NCBI GenBank assembly: GCA_004123355.1
Contig: SCHM01000007.1
Coordinates: forward strand, 682,001 to 746,000
Source: Amphirosellinia nigrospora
Taxonomy: Eukaryota > Ascomycota > Sordariomycetes > Xylariales > Xylariaceae
Reading direction: 5' to 3'
DNA: 64,000 bases
Below are positions 10,701-21,425 of this stretch, piece by piece (positions within the stretch are counted from its first letter, which is position 1; each line of letters begins with the position of its first letter). The notes under the pieces are model-generated. The model had not been told where the DNA came from. It searched no databases and worked only from the letters and a program-made list of their open reading frames with translations. The translations under genes and the position numbers were made by a program.

Positions 10701-11580
10701 TATCTCAGTATACGTGAAGTAGTGTCAAGTTGTAGTTTTAGGTCATGTAAGGTCATCGGGCTATTTTCTCTCGATTCGGTTAACAAGCTATGAACCTTGC
10801 ACAAGTGTGCAATTGTGTTACACGTATCTCGTCTACGGCTTCAGCCCTCGGCAATTTGTACCATTTTGAGCTATATTGGCCATACAGGCGAATGAAAGTC
10901 CGTTGGAGTGGTCCAATATTTTTCTATATATAGGCTACTCAGGTCTCGAGTCCTCTGCTATGGAATCTAGAGAGTAAGAGGTCCTTTAACGTCATAGCTA
11001 ATTATTAGATTCGAAGGAATGAAACTATTCCCAAGCCCTCAATCGGAGCCCTTGTAACAAATTGCCTATCGTATCTTAGTACAGCAACTTATTAAAAACT
11101 AACAAGCAGCGTCCTGGGGAAATATGAAGTAGTAGCGGCGATAAAAGCAACGATAGCATGAGGACTAAAGATGAGATAGATGGCAGATGTAATCACAAAG
11201 CCTTTGCCTACATTAGCTACTATACGATACCCAACAAACTTATCGATCTTCTTCATCGTAGCCCGTTCAAATGCGAGGCGAAACGCACACACATGTCACA
11301 AGCGAGCTTCGCTTTGGTACAGGTTCCATTCGAGGAAGCAGTCGATGGCTTGAAATGTGACAACCCCGATAAAAAGAGCTCGAATCACCTTTGCGTAGGA
11401 TTTTCGTCCAGAATCTGATGTTCTTAGCTTCATACATAATAATAGGAAAGACTTTACGCACAGTTCCTATTCCTTTTCCGCGCTGGAGATCAATCTCTCG
11501 TTCCAACTGAGTACACTTTGCGCATGAACTGTTCCGTATTCAGATTCACCAGCTGTGGCCGCCGCTCCTTGACAGAATGG
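10700..11580. other. No clear gene; hydrophobic minus-strand frame
   Basis: A short frame at 11092-11292 (-) contains a hydrophobic segment (VITSAIYLIFSPHAIVAFIA) that could be a membrane span. It has no known domain and neighbouring frames are broken. Otherwise nothing is seen. Confidence 0.3.
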
Positions 11581-11581
11581 G

Positions 11582-11908
11582 TGCCATAAGGGCTCAGACA
11601 GAGGGCTTGGAACTGATTCAGATTGAGTAATAAGCAATTATGATGTCAAAGGGGCCAATATAGGTCCAAGTTTGCTATTTTCCAGGAGGGAGGATTCCGT
11701 GCCCTTTTATGCCCGGAATTCTCCTCTCCCTCGCGGACCTCTGCCAACCTAACGAGAGACCCGTGTAGCCGGAGAACCGAGTGTCTCCGTGTTCGAGTTC
11801 AGCTTCGGTGTCTGCTTGAGACTCACGATAACTTCGTACGACTGCCTCAACCTCGTAGGGTAGTATTTAGCGAACTCCGTGTGGGATCCGTGTGGCACTG
11901 TTGTGACA
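11582..11908. mobile_element. Solo LTR, family A copy 2 (inverted)
   Basis: This is family A in the opposite orientation: TGCCATAAGGGCTC at the left end and TTGTGACA at the right, 327 bp. Shared interior words include GAGGGCTTGGAA, CGATAACTTCGTACGACTGC and CTCGTAGGGTAGTATTTAGC. Flanking 5-mers are ATGGG (11577-11581) and ACGGG (11909-11913). They differ by one C/T transition, so they are best read as a mutated target-site duplication. Confidence 0.85.
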
Positions 11909-12130
11909 ACGGGCGTTTCCATCATTCAAAATTTCTTCGCCATCTTCTAAATCACTCTTGTCGGGCAGCTTCTCTGCACTCGAAGGCTTGTCCGCATTCG
12001 AGGCATTGTCAAGGTGAATATCCTGAAGGCCTAGATAGTCTTTCTTAACACCGTCTTCTAAGTCGATGTAGGATTCCTTATGGAACTTGTAGGGGTGGAG
12101 AGTACTCATAGGCCCAAATAAGGATTGCAT
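11909..12130 (-). pseudogene. Hypothetical acidic fragment, cut by LTR
   Basis: The minus-strand frame begins at 12130 (MQSLFGPMSTLHPYKF) and continues as an acidic, low-complexity stretch (SDLEDGEEILNDGNAR). It runs straight into the LTR at 11908. No domain is recognised. Its 5' end overlaps the repeat at 12094-12171. Confidence 0.25.
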
Positions 12131-12171
12131 CCTTGTCCTTCGGCACTACACACATTGCTAGAACCACTTGG
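12094..12171. repeat. About 80-bp dispersed repeat, copy 1
   Basis: GGTGGAGAGTACTCATAGGC onward through GAACCACTTGG is nearly identical to 16464-16548. It contains the short inverted repeat AAGGATTGCATCCTT. Copy 2 has a few extra bases after ACACAC. Confidence 0.85.
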
Positions 12172-12302
12172 TACAAACTCTGCATTTACAAGCTACCTAT
12201 ATAGCAACACCAGAAGCCTTGACGTAGCCATACACCTTATCAAAATGTAATTGGTTCTTTATGTCATGGAGAAGCGGATACTGCACAAATGAAGCTTCAG
12301 GG

Positions 12303-12698
12303 TTAGGTCACGTGATCCTCACATAGGTCTATGTATACAGAGGGCATAGGGCAGTCAGACTCCCCTGCGCCTACGCATACACTATATGGTTTTTTGACCC
12401 CTGCATATATCCATGACACTTTATAGCTGTCATTATCGTCCTCTTCGAACTTTTCGTACTCGCTGTCACCTTGACTTTCGTTCCCCGCTCCTTCAGGGGC
12501 AATATATTCCGAATCGCCATCGCTCTGAGATGAAGCCCCATGCTCTTTGTATTGCTTTGGTGCCAATGCGCGAGATGAGAACCTTCGTGAGGATAAGTGT
12601 GGAGTTAGCGTAGGCGTTACTATAGGACTTTCTCGGTCTCGAGATTTCCTTTTTCGGGATTTCTGCAACTGAAACCTTTGGCTACGAGATGGTGACAT
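12303..12698 (-). CDS. Hypothetical charged protein, 131 residues
   Basis: An uninterrupted ATG-to-stop frame. The N-terminus is basic and serine-rich (SPSRSQRFQLQKSRKRKSRD), resembling a nuclear-localisation tract. The middle is acidic (SDGDSEYIAPEG, YEKFEEDDNDSY). The C-terminus has a few cysteines. I recognise no domain. Codon use looks protein-like, but in this degraded region it could be part of a broken gene. Confidence 0.35.
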   Translation of the reverse strand: MSPSRSQRFQLQKSRKRKSRDRESPIVTPTLTPHLSSRRFSSRALAPKQYKEHGASSQSDGDSEYIAPEGAGNESQGDSEYEKFEEDDNDSYKVSWIYAGVKKPYSVCVGAGESDCPMPSVYIDLCEDHVT

Positions 12699-12699
12699 T

Positions 12700-15600
12700 T
12701 TGCTCCGAGATGGACTAATAGTCCCTTACTGCCCTGTCACCGCTCTTCTCGGGGTTTGTTGGAGCAACGGGTACTGGCGACTGGGACACCAACGCACTGT
12801 GTCTAATGCAGCACTCGGCTTCAAATAACGTATCCCGAAACACAGCGAATTCCGCCGCGGCACATTTCCAGTCGGTTTGGCCCGCGAAATTGTCTCATAT
12901 ATCAGTATCCCTGGCATATGATATTTTCAGTCGTACGATCTAGGGTTTTGGCGTCAGCAGCGAACAAACATTGGAATGGAGGCGTTTGGTTTAAAGGCGA
13001 GCTAGCGGGAAGATCTGCAACATTCTGAGTCAATCCATTGCAAAGAGCAGAAAAAAAGACGGCCCGCAGCTTTAGTCTGAGGCGAGTAATTGGTAAGACA
13101 AGTCTCACATCCAGTTTTTGACAACTATCACTTACCTTAAACCTCCGAAGCAGGACGTGCCAAGCAGCTGCATGATCTGCTGAATCATTGGCATGGGACT
13201 GACTGCTCGCATGCCTCGCTTATGTATGTTTACTCATCATATACGCAACATGTTTTTATCTAGCCCCCTATCGAAGCACCTAGCAGGGCCTCGATTCGAG
13301 ATCTCGATGCCCCACCTATGCATTATTGTTTCTGCCAAGAGGTAATCGTAGACATCCGGTATGAGGGTCACGGCTTTTGGATGGCTTCTGGAGTGATTGT
13401 CAGCAACTTTATACCGAACATATATGCGGGGCAGACGTAAGACGAATGAGATACAAGGGACAGCTGGAGGAGCGCGTGTTATAATCGGAGCAGCAACGCG
13501 AATCCCACTAATATTATACAACACTCACGACGTACCCTACAACTCCATATTTATACGCTACATTCTAGAGAAACTGTCACCCTAACTAAAAATATGTTTT
13601 CTGATTGACGACAAATATGGCACAAGCTATGAACGGCACCGCCATTAACTTTCTAGCGGCCAAGACGAGGTTCCGCGCCCACGGCTGCATATAGAGCCTG
13701 GTGGCATTTCGGCACGCCTCGAAGGCCTTGCCAAAATCTAGTTATACGTCGCAAGAAGAGCACGGTCCACTGTACCCGTCTCCTCTTCCGCGAATACGCC
13801 ACTTTGCGTGCCCGAACTATCACGCGGCCTAAGCATGCTTGGGAGCTGGCAGTCTTTAATTCGCTCATTCAGCTTCGTTTCAAGACACCCTATGGTGGGG
13901 GTCGCAAAAACACCTGCGGGCGAATGTAAGCCAGGTGCTTTCAAGGACTCTTCCCCGGCTTGTGTCTTCTCTACTTTATTGGCCCCCAACATCTGCAGCC
14001 ACGTCATTCCTTTTGATAGGCACCTCGAGTCCTTCGTCACCTTGTATCATCACTTTCTTCCCGCTGATATGCCCTAGTTCTTTTACTAACTTGCGAATGG
14101 ATAGATTTCCTCTCGCGATTGCCCGCCCTTGTACGTTATTATTCTGTTTTGTGTTAATGACAACGACTAATGCGATAAACCAGCCTACGGAGCTGTGCGA
14201 TTTGATCTATCTCATATTCAGGAGGCAGGTTAAAACAGGCTGCAACCGAGTGCCGCCGATATCAAAAATACCACTTGTCTCAGATCCGTCTTGGATTAGG
14301 CGTGGTCTAATGAAAGCCTTGTGGGGATTATTAAACGTGGCGTACTGTTGCTTTAGACGAAGGCCAGACCGCTTCTTCATACTCCGAGAGAAGCATAGCA
14401 GGATGAGACATATTGCGCTCTGTTTCCGAAGGTTACATCGAATCGGCTACAAAACAGCGACCTAATGGTACTTGTGAATGGTGCGGCGCCACCGAAAACA
14501 TGAGCAACATATGTCATGTATTTCTGGCTAGTACTGTTCTTCGCATAGCTTGGTAACGAACAGGGACGGAGTTCTCTCGATCTGAATGATTGAATGTGCA
14601 ACTCCCCAACCCTGGTTACCCATTGACGCCGATATTCTACATAGTACTTCCATATTTTACGATTAGCCACGATGGGCGAAGTTCACAAATGTAGTCCGAA
14701 AACGAGGCGGGGGTACCCAACCTTTGGAGATAACGTTGTTCTTTCTACTTTCGATTCCCTATTTCATTTCGAGGCCTTCCATTTCCCATGGCCCTCACAA
14801 AAGAGCAGATGCGGGAGCGCCAGAATTTCCAAGCTCGCCTTTAGTGCCCACAGCGCACTATTTTCCGAAAAACGCACAAGTTCCAGCTTCCTTCCTTCCT
14901 TCCTCATCTGTAGATTTCATTATAACGAGACAATTATTCCTTTATTACACTGTTTCAGGTCTGATTTTGACACATGAGGTTTCACTATCTACACATGATG
15001 TTAGCCGTTTTACCTTCGCGGCTCGGGCATGGACGGGTAGTGCAGGTAATCGTGGACCACCATATCGTATGTAGACGCAAGCCGACCACCATCTGAGGTT
15101 GCGCGGGGTCGACGTTGCCAGCAGACAGGCAAAGCCGCCAAGCATTTTATTTCCTAAACGGGGATCTTGACAGGGATTTTGAGTTCTACATAATCATCTC
15201 GGCGTAGCCTGCCGCAACATATCCAACAATGCAGTCGTCTCGACGTAGATACACAAATTTATGATAGGCTGTAAGTATTCTGTCGTGTATATTCCTATTT
15301 ATCATTCAATTTCGCCTGGGGCCGTCATGAAGACGCTGGTTCGACTATATAATGCCGTCCTTGCCCAAGGTTTCCTTGAGTCGAAGAGATAAGTGAGCAT
15401 CAAGCGTCCTCTAGCCCCCCCCAATATCATAGAGCCTTAACTTTGTTTCCGCTTTTTTCGGACATCTTCCTTACCTTTATTTATATCTTGAAGCCACTAC
15501 TGTTGATTTCATTATTCATCTAGCCATTTGCCCATCCCCTCGTGTGCAAACTCAATCAATCAATCAATCTTCCTCGTGTGCCACTCTCACACCTGCGTTC

Positions 15601-16460
15601 TCTAGGGGCTCCCGTACTCTTTCGCCTTGTTATACGCCCTCTCCTATACTACCATCCATCATCATGAACAATTCCAGACCTACCCCTACGGCGAATACGT
15701 ACGTCTATCCTACCCGTATTCATTAGTCTTTCACCATCAAGAATATGGATGAATATATCATCAATGCAATTCTATCTTAAGCAATTGCCTTATGTACTCT
15801 TTACGTTGTTACTAGTTTCTTCGGTCTTTGCATCTTCTCCTCACATCCATTTACTAAGCACATTCTCCATCAACAAGTATATCACTTCATTTCACCTCCG
15901 CCTAAGTTTTAATCACGCACCCCTCTCCATGTTTTAGTGCATGATAACTCAATGTCTAGGTGTCCTTCGCTTATAGGACTTGCCCTGGGATGTATTGGTC
16001 ACGCTGTGATCTTAGACAATTTTATTTCATTCATTCATTCTCTCCTATCATCATTTATACTTACTTATACATCTGCAAACATCCCCACCCACACATCAAG
16101 CGTACTGGTAGTGCTCATTCCCTTACCAGTCGCCGACCTAGAGATCCATCCCATGCCCCAACCAACAAAACTGCCCTCGGCATTCGGCAAGTAAATTCCT
16201 ACATGGCAGCCATCAACGGCGGGGCCGACCCTGTGACCGCTTTGGGCGTCCGGGTTTGGCACCGGAGACGAGTGTATCAAGGCGCGCTTCTCAGGTCTAT
16301 CGGGACCTAACAGCCAGCTTGACTATATTGGAAAGGAAAAAAGATAGCTCAAAGGCCTAGATTTTTTGTATGTTGTATACCAACTTTATATTCATAAGCC
16401 CTACTGTGATAGCGTACTGATCCGTCCCCAGGTTTGGACAGTATCGATGTCTTAGGTACT
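12700..16460. other. Gene-poor stretch with scattered repeats
   Basis: No gene is supported. A minus-strand stretch at about 14120-13980 is open and protein-like (KLVKELGHISGKKVMIQGDE) but unrecognised and interrupted. A short (AATC)n run lies near 15549-15572. The 43-bp repeat at 14956-14998 is listed separately. Confidence 0.4.
14956..14998 (+). repeat. 43-bp dispersed repeat, copy 1
   Basis: CAGGTCTGATTTTGACACAT through CACTATCTACACATGA recurs at 23180-23222 with about three differences. Its first 13-14 bases also appear inverted at about 18249-18262, at the edge of the LTR there. Confidence 0.8.
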
Positions 16461-16463
16461 ATA

Positions 16464-16548
16464 GGATGGAGAGTACTCATAGGCCCAAATAAGGATTGCA
16501 TCCTTGTCCTTCGGGACTACACACTAAAGTATTGCTAAAACCACTTGG
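16464..16548. repeat. About 80-bp dispersed repeat, copy 2
   Basis: Second copy of 12094-12171 in the same orientation, with a four- to five-base difference after the ACACAC word and a GGCACT/GGGACT change. Confidence 0.85.
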
Positions 16549-16549
16549 C

Positions 16550-17895
16550 ACAGTACATCTAACTTAACCTTAAACCCAGATGTTTCTGTTTTGGGATGTA
16601 CAAACCACCTTTGGGGAGCTGTGATTGGTCCGTGGGGTACTATAACAAAGGCGCCATGTCTTGGTTGGCTATGGCAGTACGACATTCGGTTTTGATTTGT
16701 CATATGCGAGAAATAAATAATGCATTGTTTCTTGAATAACAAGATGGCGAGAAAGAAAAAAGTTACTACTGGTGCTGCTGCTGTATACCAAAAGTTCGCG
16801 CTGAGCATCGCGCCCTAGTTCTACCCCACTAACTGAGCTGCGACCTCCTGTCCTCATAGTTACCAACTCTCTGGCCACGCCAGCAGCGCCCGTGGTCATG
16901 TTCAGGAGAGTATCCCCAGGACAATGATGCTAGCGGCCCTATGGGATACTATGGGATGCCAGCCGTCCATACGTGTGGCACTCCTACTGCGCCGCCATCT
17001 CCTCGGACGCCTCCCCATCGGGAACCAAAGTCCGGTGCCCGTCATCACTAAGCCCTCTGCTGACGCTCACTCTTCCGATAAGCGCCGCCTAACTCTCCGC
17101 CAACACGAGTGCTTCTCTTCTATTGCACGCACTCGATATGTCCACAGCAAGCTTTGCGACCGTGCCGAAGAGGTGTACGCAAATCTGGTCTTACTAGATG
17201 GCGTCGGTTACGAGTGTTATTATCTGTACGGCGTATGGACGCTATCTTGCTTTCGTAGGTTTGTATTTGAGTTTACAGCAGTACGTGGGAAATCCGGCGC
17301 CTCTCGTTTACCGTCAAAAAATAAGTGCGTTTTATGTTCAACAAGTAATATGACGTTAGAGAATCAACAAGTGTGTCATATAGTTACGTTCTATAACAAC
17401 GCCAACAGTCTCTTCAAAATTTGATCTCAAAAGCTGGTTGGCCTCAATGCTACAGTAAGTCAGGTAGGTATGTTACGAGGGTGGAATTAGTGCTGACTAC
17501 TCTATTAATCAAACCAAGCACCAATATCCCTGCCCCCATCGTCAATAAGGCACAGGCGATGCTAAACAAGTACAAGGACAATATTCGGGGACAAGACACC
17601 GTTGCCGACGAGTCCGACTGAAGCTCTACTTGTCAGTCCTCCTAGCTGCTGCTCCATCTACTGCCGCCGAACCTACTATTGAAGTAATACAAATTCTACG
17701 CCCGAAATATTGGACGGTTCCGACCTAACTTGGTCCTTCAGGTCTATGAACTGGCTCTCTCTAGGAGGTTATCGAAATCAGGGCTTACCTTCGCACTACC
17801 TAAGGCAAGGCACCGGTACGGCACTCGTATTATATAGTGGGGTTGAATGGCCAATACTATGGGGTGGAATCATGTACGTTATATTCCTAATTATT
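16550..17895. other. No recognised gene; one 166-codon frame
   Basis: A plus-strand frame at 16924-17424 is open for 166 codons but shows no domain, no signal and no conserved motif. A following frame (17421-17621) has the same character. I do not call either a gene. Confidence 0.35.
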
Positions 17896-17899
17896 ATAC

Positions 17900-18251
17900 T
17901 GTGACAAGGGCTCATATAGAGGGCTTGGAATTGGTTCAAATTGAATAATAAACAACTATAGTGCTAAAGGAGCCATGACGATCTAAGTTCCTTATTCTCC
18001 AAGAGAGAGGATTCTGTGCCTTTTTATGCTCAGATTTCTCCGCTCCTTTGCTACAGCGTCGCAGACCTCTGCAGACCTAAATAGAGATTTGTGTAGCTAG
18101 AGACTGAGTGTTTGAGTTTAGCTTCAGTGTATGCTTGAGACTTACGATAACTTCGCACGACTACCTCAGCCTCGTAGGGTAGTATTTAGCGAACTCCGTG
18201 TACGGATCCTGTGTGGCACTGTGTTGCGCACTCCCCAAAATCCGTGTGACA
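17900..18251. mobile_element. LTR, family A copy 3 (inverted)
   Basis: TGTGACAAGGGCTC at the left and CCGTGTGACA at the right bound 352 bp in the same orientation as the copy at 11582. Interior landmarks (GAGGGCTTGGAA, GATAACTTCGCACGACTACC, CTCGTAGGGTAGTATTTAGC, GGATCCTGTGTGGCACTG) are present with many transitions. Flanks TATAC and AAATC do not match, so the insertion site has been rearranged. Immediately right of it is a GC palindrome shared with 20477-20510. Confidence 0.85.
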
Positions 18252-18258
18252 AAATCAG

Positions 18259-18297
18259 ACCTGGAGCTTCGCCGGCAAAGCTTTCCATTTTAGTGAC
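18259..18297 (-). repeat. Palindrome-bearing repeat shared with 20475-20510
   Basis: On the minus strand this reads GTCACTAAAATGGAAAGC followed by TTTGCCGGCGAAGCTC. The same words occur at 20475-20510 on the plus strand. The core GCTTTGCCGGCGAAGC is a near-perfect palindrome. Confidence 0.75.
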
Positions 18298-18315
18298 AGG
18301 ATGGCGCTACAGTTT

Positions 18316-18412
18316 TTATAACAGCCTTGTGAGTGGCAGTACTCTTGCTCTTCTAGTTTTAGCACGGCGCTACACGATTATCATCCTGGGACCTGTAGGT
18401 CTGCTGTAGGTA
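18316..18412 (+). repeat. About 100-bp dispersed repeat B, copy 1
   Basis: CAGTACTCTTGCTCTTCTAG, TTTTAGCACGGCGCTACACG, ATTATCATCCTGG and ACCTGTAGGT follow in order. The same series recurs at 29066-29165 and 29345-29465 (+) and inverted at 28195-28262 and 29264-29295. Confidence 0.75.
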
Positions 18413-18900
18413 CTCCTGCCGAAGTACCAACCACGAGAGACCAGGTCAGATAAGTCTCCGATGACACCTGCAGTAAACCCCTAAAAAACACGATAGGGCG
18501 ATTGAAGGGAGAGAAATTTGCATGCCACGCATATGTCTCCAGCCCGCAACGATTCTCAGGCTGGCAGATGTCCTGTAATCGAGAGGCATCGACCAGATGT
18601 GGCGTGTGGAAGTGGCTGTGGTGGCCGAGCATGCCCCCTCCCCTTTTGTATGACATAAAATCATCCACCAGTACCTCAGCAGTAGCCTCCATCCTAGATT
18701 TGGCCACTCAGATAAATTTCATCAAGTCGTTTCATGCCTGCCAGACAAACACGAGGCCATTGGCTTGCCGGGCTTTTCCGGCGACAGTTTGTACGCATAC
18801 CTAATAGATGTGTGTCAAAGTTCTCATATCGAATAAGCACAGATAAATACTGCTTCACATACTCTTAGACTTCAAGGTCGGCTTCTCAGGCAGCTTTGAG

Positions 18901-18956
18901 TGATGAAAACAAAAGTTCAGCTCTACCATTCAATTCGGTAAAGCAGTATTTCAACA
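18901..18956 (+). repeat. 56-bp perfect direct repeat, left copy
   Basis: Begins TGATGAAAACAAAAGTTCAG and ends GTATTTCAACA. Identical at all 56 positions to 19165-19220. The two copies flank a 208-bp segment holding a tRNA-like sequence. Confidence 0.95.
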
Positions 18957-19021
18957 CTCCCCCTCCAGCTGTACGAACGCATTTTCGTGCGTGCAGGTGG
19001 ACGTCACTGCGTCTCATCTAC

Positions 19022-19157
19022 TGCCGATGCTGGGGATCGAACCCGTGGCTCTTTGGCCTGTACAATCTGAGTGGATAAGGTGGAGGTGATAATCCGCTGC
19101 TTTTGTGCCAAGAGGCTCTAACTAAGTCGACGCTCAACCCACTGAGCTAACCGGGCT
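19022..19157 (-). ncRNA. tRNA-like sequence with A and B boxes
   Basis: On the minus strand GCCCGGTTAGCTCAGTGGGT has a good A box (TTAGCTCAGTGGG, 19150-19138). GGGTTCGATCCCC (19044-19032) is a textbook B box. They lie about 95 bases apart, further than in an intronless tRNA. The acceptor arms (GCCCGGT with CATCGGC) and the T stem pair poorly, so this is not a convincing functional tRNA. It may be a degraded intron-containing tRNA gene or the head of a tRNA-derived SINE. RNA polymerase III promoter elements are the solid observation. Confidence 0.5.
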
Positions 19158-19164
19158 CATAACC

Positions 19165-19220
19165 TGATGAAAACAAAAGTTCAGCTCTACCATTCAATTC
19201 GGTAAAGCAGTATTTCAACA
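19165..19220 (+). repeat. 56-bp perfect direct repeat, right copy
   Basis: Second copy of 18901-18956, immediately right of the tRNA-like sequence. Perfect identity in an otherwise eroded region suggests a recent duplication or insertion. Confidence 0.95.
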
Positions 19221-19224
19221 TTGA

Positions 19225-20105
19225 GTACTACCCGGCCCCTAGCATCAAAGGATGTCGCCATCGAGCTGTCCCAGAAGTTGCCCAAACAACACTGTCACCA
19301 GGGCCCAAAGGACTAACGGCATGTCCTTTCTACTGTGTGCGGGACCATCTGAGCATGGGTCGGCATGCAGATTTATAGGTTGTAGTGGTGTTTGTTTATG
19401 ACCCTCCTATCTGCAGGATTAGTATCAAAGACTGCGCCTTTATACCAAGGTTCCTGTCTCTATGATCGCCATAGTACCCCGTGTTTGATGTGCACACACA
19501 CATATCTTTTGCGTCGAGCTGATCGTCTGTGTTTTGAGGACGTCTAAGTCGATGCTGCGTTCATTTCAAACTACCTCGAGCCGATGCACGTGCAAGTAGC
19601 CACCGCCGAGCAAGAGAGATAGGGCTGCTGTTACATACGACTTGCATGCTGCCGTAGTCCCGGTCTCTCCTTGTATTTGCTAACGACTTACTGCTTTCGA
19701 CAGGACAGCACGGAACTGTAAAACATTTGTCGGGCCCGGTGTTCCTAAATATAGGCTCTAGGAAGTCGAGCGCTCAGTCAGATATAAAGAGGTACACATG
19801 GTCAACTACAATTGATATATACTAAACATTTGAGGAGACCACCAGGAAGGAGAAAGAAAAAACTGGCACGAATTCTAATAGCATAAGGAAGTAGTTATGA
19901 GAAGGGAGTACTCGAAACAAATTTTAATGCTTCCCTTGCGATATGCGATAGCGTCTTCGGTGCCGAACTGTTCATCGAGTAAGAGGCAAAAGTGATTGAT
20001 GTCCCCAGAGCACCTTTTAGTAACAAAAGATCTGGCAAATCGTCTCGAACAGACGCCTTTGTCCCACAACTGTTCCGGCAACGGCAAGTAGCCTGCAATT
20101 GATCT
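19225..20105. other. No supported gene
   Basis: Short frames only. The sequence just before 20110 may include the eroded promoter and start of the DUF4470 gene. Confidence 0.4.
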
Positions 20106-20478
20106 CCTTCTACCCACTCATCGACCTGGATGACTTTACAATCGTAACCGTCACTTATCACTTACCTCACCTTGAGGCTATCTGCTTCTCCAACCCTGCT
20201 ACTTCAGACCGACTAGATCATCTCAATATGCTATACCGGCAATCATCGATATCAAGTCTTTTATTCTACCCAATAGGGAACACGCCCGCTATTTCGCTCA
20301 CCCAGTCCATATCCCCGGGCGATGCTGCCGACATCCTGCTTATCGGTTTTGGCGATGTGCGGAATATCTTATTCACCATTCATAATGATCATAAGTTGTC
20401 CCTTTACTCCCCGACCACTACAGTGAAGCAACCTTATTAACTAATAAAAATACCCGATAGCGCCGAGCAGGTCGTCAC

Positions 20479-20552
20479 TAAAATAGAAAGCTTTGCCGGC
20501 GAAGCTCTATTTTAATACGTTGTAAATCAAAGTGCTTTGGCACTTTGATTTA
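20479..20552. repeat. Two adjacent long palindromes
   Basis: First: 20479-20514, TAAAATAGAAAGC opposite GCTCTATTTTA around TTTGCCGGCGAA. Second: 20523-20535 pairs perfectly with 20540-20552 (TAAATCAAAGTGC and its complement, four-base loop). Both could form stable hairpins. The first palindrome recurs at 18259-18297. Confidence 0.85.
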
Positions 20553-21390
20553 AGTCAGGAAGACCTCCTAGACCTCCTACTCCCTAGACCTCTACCCCCT
20601 ACGTAAATTCACACATCCAGAGGGGGCTCCGCCCGGGAGGGTTGGACCTCTAGGAACTCGGCGGCCGTCCCTCACGGTCCGGCCCTCGCCCCAGCCGGCC
20701 CTTTTGCAACGCGTGTTGGCGGCGTTACGATACTTCATTGCAGTATGGCTTATGTAAGCGCCGTATTCGTATTCGAGATATAGTGGTTGTTAGCGACCAT
20801 ACTCGCTATTGCGGTACGTAAGCCACACAGTCTATTTGAGTGCGAATACGTTGTGGTGTATAAGTAAGTCTACTGATAAGTTCAGATGATCGATCCAGAG
20901 ACCCCCAGTCCGGCTCGTACCGTGGCCCCCTGATCTGCTTCCCTTAAAAGGTCTAGACATTCGATCAGGCACGCCTTCGTTGGTTTCAGCCGTTTCAGGG
21001 GTCACTCCCGTCATCCCATTCTACCCACGGCCATGAAAAGAGGTCTCAGGCCCTCAGACTAAGCGCGTGCCACTTTTCAAATCCTTGGCTGCTTTCAGTA
21101 ATACTTTTTCTGCCAGGCTTTCTTTCCATAACTCACCTATTGTTGTTGATATTTCGGCTTGCCCAGCTCGTCCTTTCATTTCCAACAAAGACATGCATGC
21201 ATGTCATGCTCTGCCTCCAATATGCATTAGTCAATGGCAGGCTAAAGCGTTCAATTGCAACGTCGTGGCTGAAGATCAATATTTCGTCAACGGTCGAGAC
21301 CTTATATATCCTAGCCTCTATCCAATGGGAAACCACCGCCGAGGTCAGTTAAACCGCATACATAGGCTGTATTGATCTAGCCCTAATAAT

Positions 21391-21425
21391 GTGGCTTGGA
21401 TATTGTGGCGTGGCTTCGTGACAAA
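21391..21425 (-). repeat. Repeat shared with MULE flank
   Basis: The minus strand reads GTCACGAAGCCACGCCACAA followed by TATCCAAGCCACA, matching 61682-61714 with one difference. Confidence 0.8.

Noticed and set aside
13935-14465. 176-codon plus-strand frame
   Set aside because: Rich in C, F and R without any motif; the opposite strand is more protein-like in part. Probably chance.
19022-19157. Functional tRNA gene
   Set aside because: A and B boxes are good, but acceptor and T stems do not pair well, so it is listed as tRNA-like only.
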